14,747 nt of DNA from Phellopilus nigrolimitatus (lineage: Eukaryota > Basidiomycota > Agaricomycetes > Hymenochaetales > Hymenochaetaceae). The DNA is taken from NCBI GenBank assembly GCA_021029095.1, contig JAJOHG010000543.1, positions 1 through 14,747 of the forward strand. The letters run 5' to 3'. The notes beneath the pieces were generated by a model. The model saw only the letters and a list, made by a program, of their open reading frames with translations. It was not told the DNA's origin and did no database searches. The translations under genes were made by a program, and so were the position numbers. The stretch's first letter is position 1; the number at the start of each line of letters is the position of its first letter. Positions 10,632 to 14,747 of the stretch are shown piece after piece.

Positions 10632-11620
10632 ATGTTTGCCCGTCTGTCCAAGCGCCTCGCTGATATTCACTGGAATGGCGGCTCGGACGGTCGCGGTGCC
10701 AGTGGCGCAGAGGATTTTCTTGTGGGTGTCTTGCAGCCCAAGGCCCTTTACTTCGGCTTATTTCCCTCATCTTTCAGCCTTCGGACGTCCAGGCACTATC
10801 CCAGTTGAACATCCCTATACCCCAAAACGCGCTGGAGACCGCGGCGGGCGTCTGCGGAAAGGTGTTCACTCCGTTCTACCACTATGTAGGCACTACGATG
10901 TGCACCGACATTGAGGCACTTGTTTCGTCGCTACACGAGGCTGACCCAGCTTTTGCTGATAGGTCACCTGTTCTGGTATGTCTTCTTCGTAAGTTTACGA
11001 AAGGCTTCTCTTGCTTACTTAGAACTCTATGCTGCGTTCGGTACCTCAAGAACGAAGATGAAGACATATATGTCATACCTTTTTCTCCGAAAGAGAACGA
11101 TACACTCTCCACCGTGCTGCAAAATAAATCAGCAGAAGCGTCCGAAGTGGCCTTTAGATGCGTGCAAAACTCGAACGTACGATGCACCGGAAATGATTAT
11201 GAGCGCCCGCCGCCACGCATTACATCTTCCTCCGGCTCAATGACCATCCCAAGCATAGTCATCACACATGCCCCTCCGCAGCTCCGCGAGATGTCCTCAT
11301 GTGTGCCCGTGCAAGACACTTCCTTCGGTGCACGGCTAACTGTACCTACGCACTCCGCACTCAACGCCGCTCACCCTCCCATGGCTCGCCCGGCCTTCCT
11401 GCATGCATCCGTACGCATGTGGACGTATAGACACGGCCACTGGTGCGCCATTGCCCCCGCGCTTGACGAGCAGGAGCAATGCGGTATATTCTCCCGTCCC
11501 ATCGGTGCAAGGCGGCGCGCAGCACGCGCGAGGAATGCGAAGAGGGCTGCGCAGGTTCGGGACAACGCGTTCCCTTGTCAAAATGTCTTCGGGTTCGGGA
11601 GGAAGAAACGCGACTCATAG
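10632..11620 (+). CDS. Unrecognised basic protein, possibly basidiomycete-specific
   Basis: I do not recognise this family. ATG 10632 opens a 30-codon exon (10632-10721) with a GTGGGT donor; the acceptor TTTCAG at 10777 leads into a frame that stays open for 843 nt to TAG at 11620. The product is 310 residues if nothing more is removed. Early residues are ordered-looking (LSKRLADIHWNGG, PQNALETAAGVCGKVFTPFYHYVGTT), the middle has KNEDEDIYVIPFSP, and the C-terminus is Arg/Ala-rich with RRRAARARNAKRA and ends FGRKKRDS. A further 60-nt intron at 10963-11022 (GTCACC to ACTTAG) is possible; it is a multiple of three and contains no stop, so both forms stay in frame. A stronger-looking donor at 10976 would give early termination. 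No signal peptide or membrane span is evident. The length of the open frame and the plausible first splice support a real gene, but the model is uncertain. Confidence 0.5.
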
Positions 11621-11986
11621 CTTTAGTTTATTCCGCATCTATCTTCTCGGGGCTCCTTATTTCATGGTAATATATCTTGCAATTGTTTTACTCACCCAAT
11701 CATTTTGTATCGTATCGTGATCTTAGCTTTTTGTATGTAGAATAGTGAATTGAAACCACACGGTACGCCCAGATACCCAAATCTATATTATACAACGTGT
11801 GCGTGTATCTACATGGAGAAAGTCAAGATCAAAATCGTAAATCCTTTGGAACCCATTGTCATTATACATATATGCATGCAAGAATATTAGTACAAGGATG
11901 GATGAATCATCAGTGAATGCGAGCGAGCGAGAAGTGGATTACGTGTATGTGATATAATACATAACAAAGGGGCGAGAACATCAAAC
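11621..11986. other. Convergent 3' intergenic region
   Basis: A 366-bp A/T-rich gap between two genes that face each other tail to tail. It should contain both 3' UTRs and poly(A) sites. No gene or strong structured element was seen. Confidence 0.5.
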
Positions 11987-14747
11987 TCAGGAAGGCACGG
12001 TGAAGGATGGTCTCCTTGGCGGCAGCGGTGGTGGACTCGGTTTCGCACCGTTCGAAGCTACAGGAGAGCGAACGCTAGCAGGCGCAGTCTCTGGCGCTAC
12101 CGCACTGTTTTCTGAGAAGGAACCAGAATCTGATGTAATATAATCACCTGCCTCCTGTCCCTGACGCTGAGGAGTCACCGAGTTTCCCCTGTGAGGTTGG
12201 ACCGCGCGATGAGGTGAGCCAGAACTAGACCCTTCATATAAAGGTTCAAGCTCCTCGGACACCACAATACTCGTGATCCTCCGTGCTCCCAGCGAGTTTC
12301 GCTTGGTTCTGCTAGGTTTTGCCTGGGGCTCGGATGAAGCTATTGACACCTCAAGGTCCCTGCGCTTCGTCTCGTCATGTTCTGCGATAAGTTTCAATAC
12401 CTCCGACGCAGAAGATGCGGATGGTGAGATGCTGCTTGTGTTTTCCAAAGTTGAGGACTGATCAGCTTCGCGACGCACTGGCAGCGGAGGAGCAGGTGAA
12501 GATATCGAGCGCGGAGGTAGGGGTGGCGGAGCGGGTCGTGAAGAGGCTTGTGTATTATTCTGAGAAATTGTAGGCATTGCAGGTGACAATGATAGCGGAG
12601 CAACGTCGTCGTTAGCTTCTGGAACTTGCTGCGACGGCTCCTCGGTGTCAGCTACTCGAGGGCCCTCAGCCGACTCAGCCGCATGCTCGCGCATCGCGCT
12701 AGCCTGTTGCTGCTGCTGCTGTAAATCAGTCGCGCCTGATGTCGGACTCCTGAAAAGTCTGTACATGCTCTGGATCGTCGGAGCTATTGTTGGCGTGCGC
12801 GACTTGTTCTCCAGAGTCGCTGGAGCCGACAGCACCGGTGGTACATAGCCATACGACATAACATCCCCACGGTGACTGACGTGTATCCCAGGGATAGTCA
12901 TCATCGCTCCCTGAGACGGCTGCGTTTTAATTGGCGGCGCGGATATAGATGGTTCCACAGGATGTATGATGCTCAGTGCTGGCTGTTGTTGGGCGTATGG
13001 TGTGCTGTTGTCCGTTGATTGCGTCTCTGTTGTTACTCTAGGAGGAGACGGTGCAGCACGGCCAGATTCTTTGCGGAGTAAGGAAGGACCTCTCGGCGAG
13101 GATTGCTGCGATGCGGTAGCCTGAGACGACGACGGAGTCACCTCGTCTTGATCCTTTACTGAGACAGAAGACACGCTGCGCACGCGTTCTCCTGAGTTCT
13201 CCTCTACGTCTCTTTTCGTAGGAATATCTATGGGTGGTGACGAGCTCCACTCAGGTCGCTCTTCAGATGAAATGCTGTCCCTATCCCTCCTTCCCGAAAC
13301 GGCATTGCGAATGTCTGCGTAATTGCGGCCTTTCGTAGGGAACGAGAAGAATGTATTGCTTCCCTGCGAGACACCATCTGCAGATTCCTCCGAATTGTTC
13401 GAGCCATTGACATGGTCGCGCTTGAACCCACTCCAGTTAGCGCTCCATTTTCGCATCGCCTCCTTCGCCGTATTGCTGAGAGCCTGTTTGTCGGCCTTCG
13501 ATTTGAGCGTGGAGAGGAAGGACGAAGTATTTGCTAAGGAGCTTCCGCGAGAAATGAGAGATTCGCGAGACGCGTTTGTCTCGGGTGCAAGAACGGGCGC
13601 CCCGGACGACAGCGAGCGCATTCGCGAGTGGGGCCGGGTCCTGCGACGTGGGCGAGTCAGGCGAGTCAGAAGAGAGTATAGTCTGCTGCTCAGCGGACTC
13701 AAGATCCTCCATAGACGCAGTCTTTGAAGCTGGAACCGAAGTCGCTCGTCGGCCATTCGCTTCTACATTAGTTGACCTGCCGCGCTCGTCGTCTGGAATC
13801 GCAAGCTGATCCGATCTAGTCTCTTGATCATCGCCGACCTCATCGTCTAAGGCGCCAGGGCTCCGAGCACTCCACGACTCCCGTTTCGTGGCACTCGTTG
13901 ACTCTGGTGCAGCGATTGTGCTTACACGAGTAATTCCCGCATCAGGACCCGAGTCCGACGATGTACTAGATTCGGATATCGGAATTGCACTAGCAGACTG
14001 AGACTTCTGCAGTGCATCCGCATCCGCGTTCGAAGCTGGGCTTTTAAGCACTGTCGAGTCATCGGGTAGGTCTGTAACGACGTGCTCTTTACGGCTGGCA
14101 TCGGCCAGATACCGCCACGGTGTTGGTATTGGGACGTCTCGAAAAACGCGATATCATCCATGTTGGGCAGCACAACTGATTCGTTAATCTGCAAATGCAC
14201 CAATTAGAAAAAGATAAAAACAGGTGGAAGTCTTGTATAAACCTACTATTTCTTTGAGCCTAGATTCAATAGTACTGCAAATCATACCCCACTTAATCTG
14301 CCTGTCGCTCACCACAGGCTCGACATCGAGGACCATCTCTGGTGGATGAGTAAACGCATACCAGATCCGGTTCGTCGGTGGACGCTTCACCTTCACTAGC
14401 AGATTGCCGTCGAGTTTTCGCAAAACGACAGCCAAAACCAGTTTCACTGTGTACGTTTAAAGCGTTGTCCGAGATTAATTATTGCTGTAGCCTCGACAGT
14501 CAGTCGAATTTCACCCCTGTACATGACTCGGATTTCCAGTGCAGCGTCGCCCTCCTTGGTGAGCTCCTTCAGCATGGGTTTGCTAAAGGTAGGCGGAGTA
14601 TTGCCGACAGAAACCTCTGTTACTGCGATGTTCTGCAAGAACGAGGGAGTTTTCACTTTCGACAGTTTCTTCATGAGTCTACCGATGATGAAGGATTCGA
14701 GATTTTGTGTACGGTAGAAGCTAAAGAATATTCGACCAAGTAATGCA
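11987..14747 (-). CDS. NVJ2: SMP-domain lipid-transfer protein (Nvj2/TEX2-like), 5' end missing, apparent frame breaks
   Basis: The gene enters from the right edge within the SMP domain and ends at 11987. Visible SMP landmarks include [96 protein letters not shown] and, after a 58-nt intron (14189-14246), [10 protein letters not shown] and RGGIW. SMP domains move glycerophospholipids or ceramides between membranes at contact sites; yeast Nvj2 and animal TEX2 do this at ER contacts. PH and membrane regions, if present, lie outside the window. About 700 residues of Ser/Pro-rich, probably disordered tail follow, with a six-Gln run, a conserved-looking [20 protein letters not shown] segment and three proline motifs of SH3-binding type. 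Reading frame is lost by one base at 14455-14461, 14103-14107 and 13630-13633. Either the assembly has indel errors or the gene is decaying. Confidence 0.8.

Noticed and set aside
11336..11618. Several overlapping minus-strand open frames of 64 to 85 codons.
   Set aside because: They lie opposite the long plus-strand frame in GC-rich sequence and have no family features, so they look like shadows.
13634..13756. Start of the long minus-strand frame at 13756 as the true N-terminus of a separate 589-residue protein.
   Set aside because: The Arg/Leu-rich first 40 residues are a shadow of the Ser/Asp-rich frame that continues from the SMP domain; the coding frame joins at about 13630.
14455..14461. 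Programmed -1 ribosomal frameshift at TTTAAAC in the SMP gene.
   Set aside because: The upstream frame reads TTT AAA, not T TTA AAC, so tandem slippage would pair poorly, and two other frame breaks lie nearby. Missing bases are the simpler reading.

Overview
The window looks like nuclear DNA from a filamentous basidiomycete, probably an Agaricomycete. The evidence is many short introns (47 to 67 nt) with GT/AG ends, tight gene spacing on both strands, and protein families typical of that group. I spliced the genes by hand, choosing junctions that keep frame and restore family motifs. No RNA gene, CRISPR array, transposon or viral segment was seen.

Layout, left to right. (1) 1-340, minus: 5' end of a membrane-anchored GH5-type exo-glucanase, cut by the window edge, with an apparent 1-nt frame break. 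(2) 709-2188, minus: complete TatD-family DNase (TATDN1 type), 345 aa in nine exons, including a 9-nt microexon and a GC-AG intron. (3) 2575-4091, plus: complete peroxisomal 3-ketoacyl-CoA thiolase, 415 aa, with an N-terminal PTS2 and an intron that best fits AT-AC ends. It is divergent from TatD across a 386-bp shared promoter. (4) 4273-5834, plus: ceramide glucosyltransferase, 479 aa. (5) 6537-8964, plus: complete microsomal cytochrome P450, 538 aa in 15 exons. (6) 9350-10227, plus: R3HCC1L-like protein with an RRM-like domain and a disordered tail. (7) 10632-11620, plus: unrecognised protein. (8) 11987 to beyond 14747, minus: SMP-domain lipid-transfer protein of the Nvj2/TEX2 type with a long proline/serine-rich tail, carrying three apparent frame breaks.

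The genes do not form a biosynthetic cluster. Thiolase (fatty-acid beta-oxidation), glucosylceramide synthase, a P450 and an SMP lipid-transfer protein share a loose lipid theme, but I see no sequence evidence that they act together. The most notable observations are at RNA-processing level: the probable AT-AC intron inside the thiolase active-site motif, the 9-nt microexon and GC-AG intron in TatD, and the frame breaks in the SMP gene, which are either assembly errors at homopolymers or real decay. I did not find a new multi-gene system.
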